A stretch of 64,000 bases of DNA. It comes from Quillaja saponaria (lineage: Eukaryota > Streptophyta > Magnoliopsida > Fabales > Quillajaceae). The translations under genes and the position numbers were made by a program. The notes beneath the pieces are model-generated. The model had not been told where the DNA came from, searched no databases, and worked only from the letters and a program-made list of their open reading frames with translations. Numbering within the stretch: position 1 is the first letter of the stretch; each line of letters begins with the position of its first letter. Below are positions 49,331-60,865 of this stretch, one piece after another. Location: assembly GCA_029379385.1 (NCBI GenBank), contig CM055617.1, positions 806,001 to 870,000 of the forward strand. The letters are read 5' to 3'.

Positions 49331-51280
49331 ATGCTGGAAATCTCAAGTTTACCGGAAAATCCTGGAGCCGCCGTCAAGAACCGGGAAAATGAAGTGGGTG
49401 ATAAGGGTGTTGGTGGGTTGGTCTCAGGTGGGTTTTCAGAGGAAGAGAGAATTGGAGGTGAAGAGGGTGATCGGAATTCGACCGGAAATCGTTGGCCTCA
49501 AGAAGAGACTTTGGCTTTGCTAAAGATAAGGTCTGATATGGATGTTGCTTTCAGGGATGTAAACCCCAAAGCTCCTCTTTGGGAAGAAGTATCAAGGTAA
49601 GTTTTTTTTTTCTTTTCTTTTTCTTATTGTTCCAGTAAACCTTGAAAATGGAGGGAACTCCTACATTTCTTTCCTATCCTTTATATGTTCATTGTTTGTT
49701 TACTGAGAAAAGAATGGAAAATTTTGTTTGTTTCCTCAAATTGGAAGGATTTTTTTTAGTAGATGTTTTATTTCCATCCAACGCTACATGCCTACTTTTG
49801 GTTGTCTTTGCCACTTGAAAAAAGCAATCAACTTGTTCTTTTTGGGGTCATTTTATAAATTAAAAGTTAACTAATTTGCAGCAAGCATGAGTGTCACACT
49901 ATCATGGTGTAAAATTGGTCAAACTTATTTAGCCCTTAATCTACTGAACTTCTCAGAACTCTAAGTGTAATTGAGAACTTGAGGTGCAATAATGGAGTTT
50001 GAAACTGTTGGTTATGTAAGTGTTTATTTATGTTTAGGAAATTAGCGGAGCTTGGATTTAATAGGGGTGCGAAGAAATGCAAGGAGAAGTTTGAAAACAT
50101 TTACAAGTACTACAGAAGGACCAAGGAAGGCCGTTCTAGAACCAATGGCAAAACTTACCGTTTTTTCGAGCAATTAGAAGCTTTAGACAGTAACTCATTC
50201 TTTCCTCCCCATTCGCCTGAAAAATATCACGCTCCTATAGTAGGCACAGCAACAGCTACAGCTGCAGCCAATGTGGATCTGCAAAACGTTATTCAAGATG
50301 CAATGCCATGTTCAATCCGATTCCCCAGTGACAATTCTGATTCCATCACATCATCCTCGAGTAAAGAATGGGAGGGACGGACAGGTAAGAAGAAGAGGAA
50401 ACTGACTGAGTTTTTTGGTAGGTTGATGAAGGAAGTTATAGAGAAGCAAGAGAATCTACAGAGGAAATTTATGGAGGTCTTAGACAAATGCGAACACGAT
50501 AGACTAGCAAGAGAAGAAGCTTGGAAGATGCAAGAATTAGAGCGGCTTAAGAGGGAGCGTGAGCTTTTGGTCCAAGAAAGATCAATTGCAGCAGCGAAGG
50601 ATGCAGCAGTGCTTGCATTACTGCAAAAGTTTACAGAACAAGCAGGACCAGTGCAATTGCCCGAGAAAATCTTGGATGAGAACACAATTCTGGGAGATAA
50701 AGATAAGGACAAGCAAGAAAATCAAACTAGTAATGGTGGCAATGCTATGGATAAAGAAAGAAGTTACAGTTCTGGGGATTTAACACAGATGAGCTCTTCG
50801 CGATGGCCGAAAGATGAAGTGGAAGCTTTGATTAGATTGAGGACAAACCTTGATTTGCAGTATCAAGGAATTGTCCCTAAAATACCTCTTTGGGAAGATA
50901 TATCTGCAGAAATGAAAAAGATTGGCTACAATCGCAATGCCAAGAGATGCAAAGAGAAATGGGAGAACATAAACAAGTACTTCAAGAGGATAAAAGAAAA
51001 GAATAGGAAGAAGCCTGAAGATTCCAAAACATGTCCTTATTTTCAGCAGCTAGATGCTTTATACAGTAAAAAGCCTAAGAAATTTGATGATTCAACTAGT
51101 TCTGGTAGTGAGTTGAAGCCTGAGGAGCTCCTAATGCATATTATGGGTAATCAAGAAGAGCAAAAACAGCCCAAATCATTAACCAGTGATCAAAATCAAA
51201 GAGTAGATAATGAAAATGATGATGGGCATATGTATCAGATTGTATCTAATAGTACTTCTTCAATGGCAATCATGAATTGA
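49331..51280 (+). CDS. GT-2-like trihelix transcription factor (two DNA-binding domains)
   Basis: Two exons, 49331-49596 and 50038-51280, encode 502 residues. The plant-only GT-2 class binds GT elements (light, growth and trichome control; relatives include GT2, DF1 and GTL1). The N-terminal trihelix domain (about 53-118) has NRWPQEETLALLKIRSDMD and AKKCKEKFENIYKYY; the single intron splits it at an Arg codon, AG|G. The C-terminal trihelix (about 342-430) has SRWPKDEVEALIRLRTNLD and AKRCKEKWENINKYFKR. Between them are a basic patch KKKRKL, probably nuclear targeting, and a long Glu/Arg-rich coiled coil (about 205-300), the usual GT-2 layout. At 502 residues it is somewhat shorter than GTL1/DF1. 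Which of the paralogues it matches I cannot say. Confidence 0.92.
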
Positions 51281-52831
51281 AGAAACACTATGAACACGCA
51301 ATTTTGTGATAGCTAGTGTGGGTTTGTTTGATCTTCAAATTTATAGATAGTTTGATCTTTTGAAATTTTGGAGCCCATGTGTGCTGAAGTGGGATATGGT
51401 TCGCAGTTTTTTACTCTTTTATCAATAAGACTTCCAGAGTGGTCATACTGTAATGGAAGCACCATTTTCTGTTAAATATTGTATCACATTTAAGAGCTAA
51501 AAGCAGTGAAGCAATATAGAGCTAGCTTGGTTGCTGATTGCTCTGGGAAGCTCCTTTTGTAAAAGGAGAACAGAAGAATTAAAATCTAGAGTGTAAGTTT
51601 TTGTGAATATTACAAGCAACTACATATTCTTCAATTCTTTCTTTTTCCATCTCTTTTTGGCTCTTATCATTCATTATCTATAGGCGCCAGTTATTCTATA
51701 ATTAAGTGTTCATGTGCAAAGAGAAGACACAAGTCAGACAACAAGGAGTAACCTGATTCAGTCATTCAGGTCAGTCTGGAAAACTTATATTCTTGGTAAT
51801 AGCTCTTACAGAAAGTGGTGGTGGGTAATTTCTCTCATTCAGACCAATTATAATCCCACAACTTCATTTATTTGTCTTAAGTTGCATGATTCAGATGTGT
51901 CCTGATTACAGCAAAGAGAAAGGCTACAAATGATAAATTTCTTTTTTCATGGTTCCACCTGGAAATGACAATAAATTATAGAAAATTGTATGTATTAAAC
52001 ATTTTTCGTTTTTTCATCAGCATTGGCGAAAAAGAAGCCTAATAGAGTGCCCAGCTACACAATAGTGATACTTACAAGGCATACTTCTAAATTGTAGTTG
52101 TGTTGACACACACTCACAGCATAGACACGAGATTTAGTTACCATTTGGATTGGTGTTTAGACGAGACGCGGCTCGTCTGGCATACTGTGACGGTGTCCCA
52201 GGCTGCTCGTCTCAGAAATAATCCATGGGTGTCTTTCTTCCTTTCAAATATATCAACTTAAAGGAACAAAATATACTTCCAATTAAAGAATGTTATTTTG
52301 ATCATTTATGTACAAATTTACTAAAGAATATTATTTTTGATAATTTATGTACAAATTTACTTCTCAAATCATGATCACTTTAAATAACTTAAATACATCA
52401 TAAAAATGCGATAAAGTAGAAAACATAATTCTCGTCTTGTCAAATCCAAACTAACTCTTAAACATGAGCAATGCTCACAACATAATTTTTGTATGATAAA
52501 AGAGAATATTTACAGTGTCACTTTTAATTAGTGAGATGAGATGAGGAGTGTTTAAACTGAGCAATACTCGTGATATGCTATTTATTATAAAAATGAAGGG
52601 TAAAACGTAATATTTTAAAAAAAAATTGCTGAGGGTGAAGGTACTCACACACCCTCTGTCTTCCTCTAAGCCTTACTCCAACGACCGTTTGATTCATGAA
52701 ACGAATCATATCGGGATTCGAACCTGTCTCTTGCTTTCACCAAGTGCTTATCATAACTCACTAAAACCTCAAAGCTTGGCTCACTCGCCAAAATTCCAAC
52801 GTTCATCTTCTTGGGACCAGGAACCTCTTCA
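51281..52831. other. Spacer between the trihelix gene and the membrane-protein gene, with one MITE-like element
   Basis: Trihelix 3' UTR to about 51600, MITE-like element at 52138-52455, then the short promoter of the next gene. No other gene. Confidence 0.55.
52138..52455. mobile_element. MITE-like element
   Basis: About 318 bases bounded by GTTACCATTTGGATTGGTGT at the left and, on the reverse strand from the right end, GTTAGTTTGGATTTGACAAG. The inverted ends share GTTA and TTTGGATT and are both followed by GACGAG. No coding capacity. Edges are approximate. Confidence 0.55.
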
Positions 52832-53407
52832 ATGGCGGATTACGAGATCCACCAACCACACCATCAAACAGTCCCAACAGAGAGGACTCTCCAAGCTTTA
52901 AACACTATAATCCAGCTCCATTTCGAGAAGACCCTCGAGAAGAAAAGGTCCATTGACCTCCAAAAGAAAGAGCTTCACAAGCTTTTCCTGCTTTTCTTCA
53001 TCTTCTTGAGCCTAATCTTTTTAGCTCAGTCCCAATCACCTCGTCTCCAATGTCGTCACTGCTGGGTCCCAATTACTCTCCTTTCGCTGGCCCAACTCAT
53101 CTTCTATGTCTCTGTGGCCCAGACCTTAAGATGCATCAATGGGTTCAAATACCAGAGGCGGTGCCACAAGCTGACACTTGGGTTGGCTACTGAGAAACTG
53201 AGGGAGATGAAGATTAGATTCAGTAACAGTATAGCTGGAGGAGATGGGTATGAAGGGATTGGGGAGGATGATTTTGAGATTCAATACCAGGAGCCTCCTG
53301 AAAGCTATTTTGGTAAGTTCAAGAGGAACTGGGCTCTTCATTTTGGGTTCTTGATCTTGATCTATGGCTTCATGGTCTCTTCCTCTGTTGTTCTTCTCTG
53401 TTTCTAG
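52832..53407 (+). CDS. Plant membrane protein of unknown function, three predicted spans
   Basis: Single-exon gene of 191 residues; I do not recognise an established name. The N-terminal 48 residues are hydrophilic and helix-like (TERTLQALNTIIQLHFEKTL, EKKRSIDLQKKELHK). Hydrophobic segments lie at about 50-66 (KLFLLFFIFLSLIFLAQ), 78-99 (WVPITLLSLAQLIFYVSVAQ) and 168-190 (ALHFGFLILIYGFMVSSSVV). A loop of about 65 residues between spans 2 and 3 is rich in Lys/Arg at first and acidic later (GEDDFEIQYQEPPESYFGKF). Cys pairs near the second span (LQCRHCW) could matter. The start at 52832 (MADYEI) is preferred over the in-frame upstream codons because they lie in a poorer context and add no conserved sequence. 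Similar proteins occur across plants as I remember; function is not known to me. Confidence 0.8.
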   Translation: MADYEIHQPHHQTVPTERTLQALNTIIQLHFEKTLEKKRSIDLQKKELHKLFLLFFIFLSLIFLAQSQSPRLQCRHCWVPITLLSLAQLIFYVSVAQTLRCINGFKYQRRCHKLTLGLATEKLREMKIRFSNSIAGGDGYEGIGEDDFEIQYQEPPESYFGKFKRNWALHFGFLILIYGFMVSSSVVLLCF

Positions 53408-54323
53408 GGAGGAAAAAAAAAAAAAAAAACTTGTTTTATTCTCTAAATTTGTCTTTGTATGTAGAATTTGTTTGATTGAGTTCAATTTTGAATTTTCAGT
53501 TCTAAAATCGATGTTGCAAATCTCTGTTTTCAACGTTGAATTTGGGGCCAAGAGTTTAGTATTGGGAAGACGAAAAGGACAGATTTTGAATGCAAGGCAA
53601 AGAAGACAAAAAAATACAGTAAAATTTGGTTACCTACATTATGGAGCTCTGGAGTGTTGTACTATGGGGAAACTGAGCACTGTGCTCACTGCACAGGCCT
53701 TAATCAATGGCTACCAGGCCACTGTGATTTCTTGACAACCTCTAACGGTGCCATTAATGAATCTTTGCGACTATGATTATAAATTTATAATGAGATATGT
53801 TATTTAATTTTGAAATTTATTTTTTCATTTTTTCTCACTCTCAATTTTATTGATCTGGTTTATGAATGATTATCTACCTGTCCCTAATCCCATTAGTCTT
53901 GGATAGAGACATATGATCCTCAGTCTGAGATTCAAATATTCCTAGAGATTCTGAGTAGGCCAATTGGAAAATTTTCTAGGAGAGGTGAGAACTGAAAAGT
54001 TGGCACCAACTGAGTCGTACAGTACAATACATTCAAGCAGGTTTGATTGGAAGGAGGCAAAATATTTACCTATCAGCGACAGGGTTACCACTATTTTCTT
54101 AATACAATCAGGTCCTATGTTAAGGCAAAAGAAAGTAATTTGCCAAAAGGAAATCATGACATGTACCATCAGATCAGAGTCAATTGGCGTTGGTTAACAT
54201 TCAAACCTTGATATTTATTATGAAGAACATATAAAAAAATTTAATCAAACAGCTCTGGCTAATTGTGGTCTTGATAGAAATCTAAAGTAACTGAGCAGCT
54301 GTTTCTGTTTTGGCTGAAAATCG
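53408..54323. other. Spacer between convergent genes
   Basis: 3' regions of the membrane-protein gene (plus) and of the J-domain gene (minus). An A run lies at 53414-53430. The open frames here are short and unconvincing. Confidence 0.6.
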
Positions 54324-57300
54324 CTAAGCAGGAGAGAGCACACTGCACAGCGACTTGTAAGCACTAGAACACTGTTTGAATTTCTCTTCGGCAATTGCCT
54401 GTAATCATGCATATGTTAAATGTAAAAAAGAAAAGGAAATTGAATCAAATAACATAGCCACACAAAGAATAGGATACGAAAAATAAAAGAAGAAAGCAAA
54501 AGGAAAGCACAAAACATTGATCAATGATGTTCTCTGGCAGGTGTACAGTTATAACTTAAACAAGGATTAGACAAGAAGTTTTACAAACTGACCTGTGAAG
54601 GGCCTTGATGCTTATCCGGATGCCATTTTAAAGCCGATAAGCGGAAACTGGAGGGCAATAAGAAACATAAGTACTTTTTAAGATGTACATTATGTAATTA
54701 TAATTTACAAATGTGTTCCGAGAACAAGAGCCAAAGTTACTTACGCATTTTTAACATCTTCAATCTTCAAAGGACCTGTTGCAGGCAGACCCAGAAGAGT
54801 TCTATCAGAAATTGATCCTACAGAATATGAGTCATCATCAGACTCAGCATCACTTATAGTGTCCCATTTTTTATTTCTACGATTTGTCCATTTTGAATCC
54901 TCTCTCCATTCAAATCCAGATGTTGGATTTCCAAAGGAAGGCCCTTGCTTATTGTTAAAGGACCAGGTATACCATCTATTCCCAAATGTTGCCTGAAACA
55001 TTGTCTCAGGATCATCCCCAATGTCATCGGAGAGCCTTCTCCGTCTACCTGAATAGATGGAAGCCTCAATTTTATCAATGCAGAGAGGCAAGTAAAAAAT
55101 ATTATCAAAACTTTTGAAACCATAAAATGGCACAACAAATCCCCAAGTCCCAGCCTCCAAAATGTGTTTTAAATTTTAAGCTAAGACTATTTGTAAGTTC
55201 AAGAAATCTAAGCATTCTAGGACTCAGTTTGCAATGAATTAACCATCAGCCTTAATAGTTAATACAATAAACATAAAAATTCTTAAACTTTGAAATGGAA
55301 ATTCCTACTTTCAAATCCATATGCATAACTGGAAATAGTCAATAGTGACTCCAACTTCAAAATATGTCTAAAGATAAATAGCATGTAGCACTGTCCTTAG
55401 TTCAACAAATTACACGGCCGGGTTTTCAAACTTGGAGGAGAGGAAAAAAAAAGGAAAAAAGAGAACACACACAACAGGGCGAGAGAGAATAAAAACAATA
55501 TGGGTGGTTGAAGAAAGAATCCAAGAAGAGACATAAATGAAAAGAAGAAAGGGGCTCACGTTTTGATTTGTTCTGGGATTTCCCAAACCGCCGGAAAGAG
55601 TTTGAGTGACCCTTTTTTGAAGGGCTATCTGAATGACTGTCTTCATCTTCGTACCAGTTTTCAATTCCCTCAATTTTCCAAGTTTTTCTATCCTGGGTAA
55701 AAAAGTGCAACACAACACTAATGTAAACACCCAAAAATCTTATAGGCACCTTTTCTAAATACATGCATACAGGATGCACTATTCCAAAAGAAAAGAATTT
55801 TGGAACACAAATTTAGTATATACCAAGCAAAATATTATTTGGAACTATGAGTTACTTATGCTAACTAAGTGGCTCCACATTATTCTTAGCATTTGAACTT
55901 ATCAATCACATGTCGGGAATAAGGGTATTGAGTAGAACTGTTATAGACAGTTGATGGCATATCATCGAAGCTTCTAGATATAAGTCAGCCGATGTCTGCA
56001 ATCTTTTCCAATTGCATTGTGCAAAACCAGAGAATTTTATATATATATATATATTTTAACAATTTTAAGAAATCACCCAATCAGGCTCTTCCTGCGCATA
56101 TAACCCCATCTTTCTTCAAATCATAGCTTAATCTACAAATGTACCAAACTTGTAGTCCCACACCCTAACCAAGGTAAATGAGAATTGAGAAACCATAGTA
56201 CATCCTACATCAAGACAGCCATTAACTAATATTTCTTTTACTTATAACATAAATATTTTATTGGTATTAAATTTATTCATTGTGAATATGGAATCACAAG
56301 GTCTCTCAAAGAAACAAGTCAAAGCGTTTACCTGGAATGGAAATTTAGAGGCCCCGCTATTGTAAAGAAGATCGTTTAGAGCTTTTTTTGCATCAGCACG
56401 CTTTTGACGTGTTGAATATTTGATGTAACTCTGAAATCAATATTTCTAGCGTTTTGAGAAGTTTTAATTTATAACATAACAATGAATAGATAATGCAACA
56501 GAGAGAAAAATGGGCCATGTAAAGGGGAAAAATCAGTTAAAGTTGCAAGGAGATTACAGCACCCATGAGAAACAATGCACTCTTCAAGCAGTGCATGTCT
56601 TGTTACTTTTCAAGGTCTTCTATCATATATAAGAGGATTTATGGCTGTAACAAAAGAGATTTCTTTCTTCTTTTTTTAACAAAGATTTCCCTTCCATTTC
56701 CAGAAACATCTTTTCATATTATAACACTTGGTTCAGAGGGCCCTGTACTAGATCAACAATCTATCCACTTGTTTGTGACTACTGATAAAAGTTGATATTA
56801 GCAAGTTAACCATTCCGCACAGCTATTATATAGCTATCTTGCAGCTGAAGAACCTTTCCGCTAATGGAGATTAAAGGTGTAGTCTGTTATCTAAATAGAT
56901 GTAAATTTGAAAAAATGTCTGTCTTTAAATTAAAACAGAGGCAAAACATAAAGTAACTTTATAGTGTACATAGGTGGTATTCCATTTGGTTGGAATATAT
57001 GGATAGGAAGTGGTTTTTACAATCTAGTTAGGTTGTAAGACCCATCGCAAGAAGTTATTTTGGTTAAAAACACCAAGCAGAATTCTCCTCTATGGATAAG
57101 ACTTCTAGGCACAGAATGCTCCTTCATGCTAGACCTTTTATTTTGATAATCATTGGGTATTTGAAAATTATACACATGCGTATATGCTTCTACAAGCAAG
57201 TTCAAATTTAATATTCAAGAGAACCCCTAGGTACTTACAAGCATACCTTAGATGGTTGTTCACCTTTCCGTACATCCTGCAATAGCATTTTGATTGTCAA

Positions 57301-57952
57301 ATCTTATAGCTAGTAACAGTCTAGACCATAGGAAAAATTCTAGCAACCTATTAAAAACCATCAATGGGTTTACAGGCTAAACATTAGCAGCTGTCTCATA
57401 TCTAGCTAAAGAAGAAATATGCAGAAAAATGAATCCAACTGAGCAATATGGTAATATAAGACTTTATAAACATAAGCTAACCCTTGAGCCAAATGCTTCC
57501 TGCTCTGTGGAGCACGTATATTTTGCCTTCAAAAAGATAAAACAACTCCCAGAACTCAATCAAAAAATGCCCAATTGGAAGGGTCTACGTTAACAATATC
57601 AAACTGATAAGAAGTATGGTACCGCTAAACAAGTTCTACACCCTATAAACAAAATTCACCTAACAGAAATCCTACACATCATCTGAAAGATCCTCATTTT
57701 TGGAAAACGCAAGGTTAAATATCCAAAACAAACTAGTTTGTATCTAGCCTAAATTACAGTAACTCATAGTAAATTACAACTGCTTGAAACAAAACAAAGC
57801 AAAAAGAATCTTACGTTAGAGTTCCATTTATTCTTCCACTTTTCAAATGAAAATGGAGTAGCGTGAAAAGCAGCGACATGGGTTGATATTGTAGTCGATG
57901 AAATTATTGAACTTCTCAGCACCAAAAAATTTTGCCATCTGGGTATTTGCAT
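54324..57952 (-). CDS. C-terminal J-domain (DnaJ-like) protein, probably mitochondrial
   Basis: Seven exons on the minus strand, 57952-57815, 57276-57247, 56430-56332, 55692-55560, 55048-54745, 54647-54593 and 54398-54324, give exactly 277 codons plus stop. The N-terminus (MQIPRWQNFLVLRSSIISST and a following FHATPFS) is basic, Ser-rich and lacks acidic residues, like a mitochondrial presequence. The middle is hydrophilic with KYSTRQKRADAKKALNDLLY and an aromatic block FGNRWYTWSFNN. The J-domain is at the very C-terminus (about 222-277): IEDVKNAFRLSALKWHPDKH with HPD at 244-246, then EEKFKQCSSAYKSL. The HPD motif is the contact that stimulates HSP70 ATPase. Unlike classical DnaJ proteins it has no N-terminal J-domain, Gly/Phe region or zinc finger. 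The 30-base second exon is a micro-exon. No specific name is known to me. Confidence 0.85.
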
Positions 57953-60771
57953 ATCTATAAAGGTTTAAACTTTGAAGGGAAAACTCTGAAACTCAGAGCT
58001 TGTTTATGTACCCAATTTTTTTTCCCAAGAAATTGGCTATTTTCAAGCAGAGGATGCCGCCATCTCTGTGACCAAGAGATTATTGATTAAGCATGTCCAC
58101 GAGCAGCTTCAGGTGTTCAACGGTAAACCGATGCCGAGGAAAGAGGGTGTCGCTCTACCCTCAGGTCTCAGCTTTTTCCCAGTTTCCCCCATCATCGGGT
58201 TTAAGGTCAGTTGGGCTGTGAAGATGCACAAGCATCTGGAAAATGGGCTGTGTCCACATTCTTTTGTTATGTGCCTATTTGTAGATTATTGGGCTTTTGG
58301 CTAGTGTTTCGAATGCTTAGAAGTGAGTTTTTGGGCTTCAAAAGTATGAAGCATGCTAATAAAAACTAATGGGTTTTGTGTTAGGGGGTAACTGAAGCAG
58401 TTTATGTATATTTCGACTTCTTCATCTAATTCAATCACATACTACTGATTTCTTATTGTTATTGTTTCCACCACATTCTTTGTTGTTGCGTATGGAATCA
58501 AAATGTAAATATCATTAAAAAGAGGATGCATGAATAGAAATATCAGTTGGATTCATCCAGTTCATAAGATATATGTAATTATCTAATTGAATCGAACTTT
58601 TTATGTATTTAAATAATTTATTAAATTTGGATCAATCTACAGATAAATGCACAAAAAAATAAATAAAATACACTAAGAAAGAAAAAAAAAAACAACTCTA
58701 ACTTAGATTAGATTTTAATTATCTTGAATAAGTTAAGGTTTTAAAAAAATCTAACTAATTTAAAGTCATGTCAAGTCTTGACTTAATCAGGTCGATTGTG
58801 ATGTTCTGAAAAATACTCTGAAGTCTCAACCTTGAAAATATACAGGATTATCCTTCATGAAATAAATTTTCAAGGTTAAAGTAATATTGCCAGTCATTTG
58901 AGCTTGATGGGTGAATACTATGGCCTAGTAGTTGGTGGGTGAGAGTGATGGCTATGATTGAAAATTTTGGAAAAAAAACAAAACAGATATTGTTTAGCAG
59001 TAGCATGCATAACATAATGACCAACAAGGCATAATTATAAAGGACACCAAAACTACTTAATTTGCCAGCCTCAAGCTGGACCACTCTGCTTAGATTCTGG
59101 CTTTCACTGAAACTCTACCAAGTTTTCATTCTTGTCTCATAAACATTTTTCATTGACAGCTAAACAGGTTTTACCTTTTTAAACCCACATAGCTAACATA
59201 TATGTACATCTGATTATTTTTCCTTTTAATTTGGCTTTGAATGTGTACACCTAACTAGTTAAAGAGTTTCCCTTGACATTTTATGTAGTTTTGAATTGAT
59301 ATGTTTGGAGGGTTGTTGACTTGGTTGTCCCCTGTCGGTCGGTAATGGTAGAAGTAAAGGTTCTTCAAGACACGCTTCTTGATACATACGGGTTGGTTTA
59401 ATAATTAAAAATATATTTTTTATTTACTAATTTTATAGATGTAATTTTTATTAAAAATACCGAATGAAAGTAAAATTGTCATATATTGTTTAATCTCAAT
59501 ATAAATAATTTATTTTTAATATAATAAATTAATCAATATAAGTACAAATGACCCTAATTAAAATAATAATATTATATAATTGAACGGCAACTTATTGTAA
59601 TGGTAAGTGAGGGGATGGTTTTGTTATTGACCCCTTTTCCAAATTAAGTATTTATTATGAGTCTTATTGACCCTTGAAAGCTACAAACTTGAAGCTTAAT
59701 TAATTGGAAAAAAATAATAATTAGATGAACAACTAATTGGATATGCCAAATTATATCCATAATCATATAATTAATTAGTGTGGCCATACAAATCATATTT
59801 AGATCCTTTATGTATAGATTTTATGCAACACATAAGAATGGTCAAGATAATATAAGATTGTTGGATCAATTTTTATATTGTATTTAACAATAACATAATA
59901 CTTGCTCTTATATATTTTGTGTGATATGTAATCATAATAAATTATTATATGAAAAGAGTAAATAAATTGTACTTATATGATTAATATTGTATCAATTTAT
60001 AATATTAAATTTTATCGTCGTCCTAAATAAGTTTGAAAAGCATCAATAACTTGATAAAATTGAACATGTATTTTATATCACACCAATGATTAAGTTGTTA
60101 TGTTTTAAGAATATGCAAAATTTGTGATTAATTTTACACTATATAGATTTTTTTTTTAATGACTATATGAAATTTATGTGTTGTGAATAAGGTATTAATT
60201 TAACTAATTAACGGATGTATTTAGATCTCTTTTGGTTCAAGAGTCACATATATATATACAATTATAATAGAATTAATTGTTGAATAAAATTAGGTCCATT
60301 TATGTTTGATTTAAAAGTTTTCCTCAATTGTTGTGGATGTTAGTTTGTAGTGTAGTAAATGTTCATGTTTTTCTTATTAATATAAAAAAAAATAAAAAAA
60401 TTACGTGGGTTTTATTGTTAGTTTCAAAAGCAAAGGTTGTAATTTTTAAAATACTGTAAAGCACATGGGTGTAATAATAATTTCTACATTCTCTCTCTCT
60501 CTAATGTCTCTGTCTGTCTGTTTCTCTCTCTCTCATTCCCACGCACACTCACGCAAAAGACACAAACGCAAAGAAGGATCAAAGCTCAGCCCCGTTCATT
60601 TCGTGTCCCAGTCCAGCATAGAGGGTCACTAACCCTTCACCTCCCCAAATTTCAGCTCCATATTTCATCCCCACAAAGATTTGCTGCCCATATAATTATC
60701 CCAAAAGAGATTTGCTCTGTTTTCTTTGCCTCGGAACAAATGTCGGAACAACAACCGTCGTTCCCACTTCC
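57953..60771. other. Long AT-rich spacer between the J-domain gene and the repeat-protein gene
   Basis: The first 350 bases hold the J-domain gene promoter and an open frame (58068-58304, no ATG in frame) that I do not accept. The rest is AT-rich to about 60480. CT-rich tracts (60490-60536) then introduce the next promoter. No gene or transposon recognised. Confidence 0.55.
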
Positions 60772-60779
60772 TATAAATA
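60772..60779 (+). promoter_or_regulatory. TATA box of the repeat-protein gene
   Basis: TATAAATA, 94 bases upstream of the ATG at 60866, preceded by long CT-rich tracts at 60490-60536. Confidence 0.6.
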
Positions 60780-60865
60780 CCTGAAAAATCTCTTTCTTTC
60801 ATCTTCTTCCGTAGTCTTTCTCTTTTTCAGGGAAGGAAATTTCATATTTTTACATAGACACAGAT

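Noticed and set aside
58047..58304. Plus-strand open frame beside the J-domain gene start
   Set aside because: No in-frame ATG at its head, no recognised motif, and it overlaps the likely promoter of the divergent J-domain gene.
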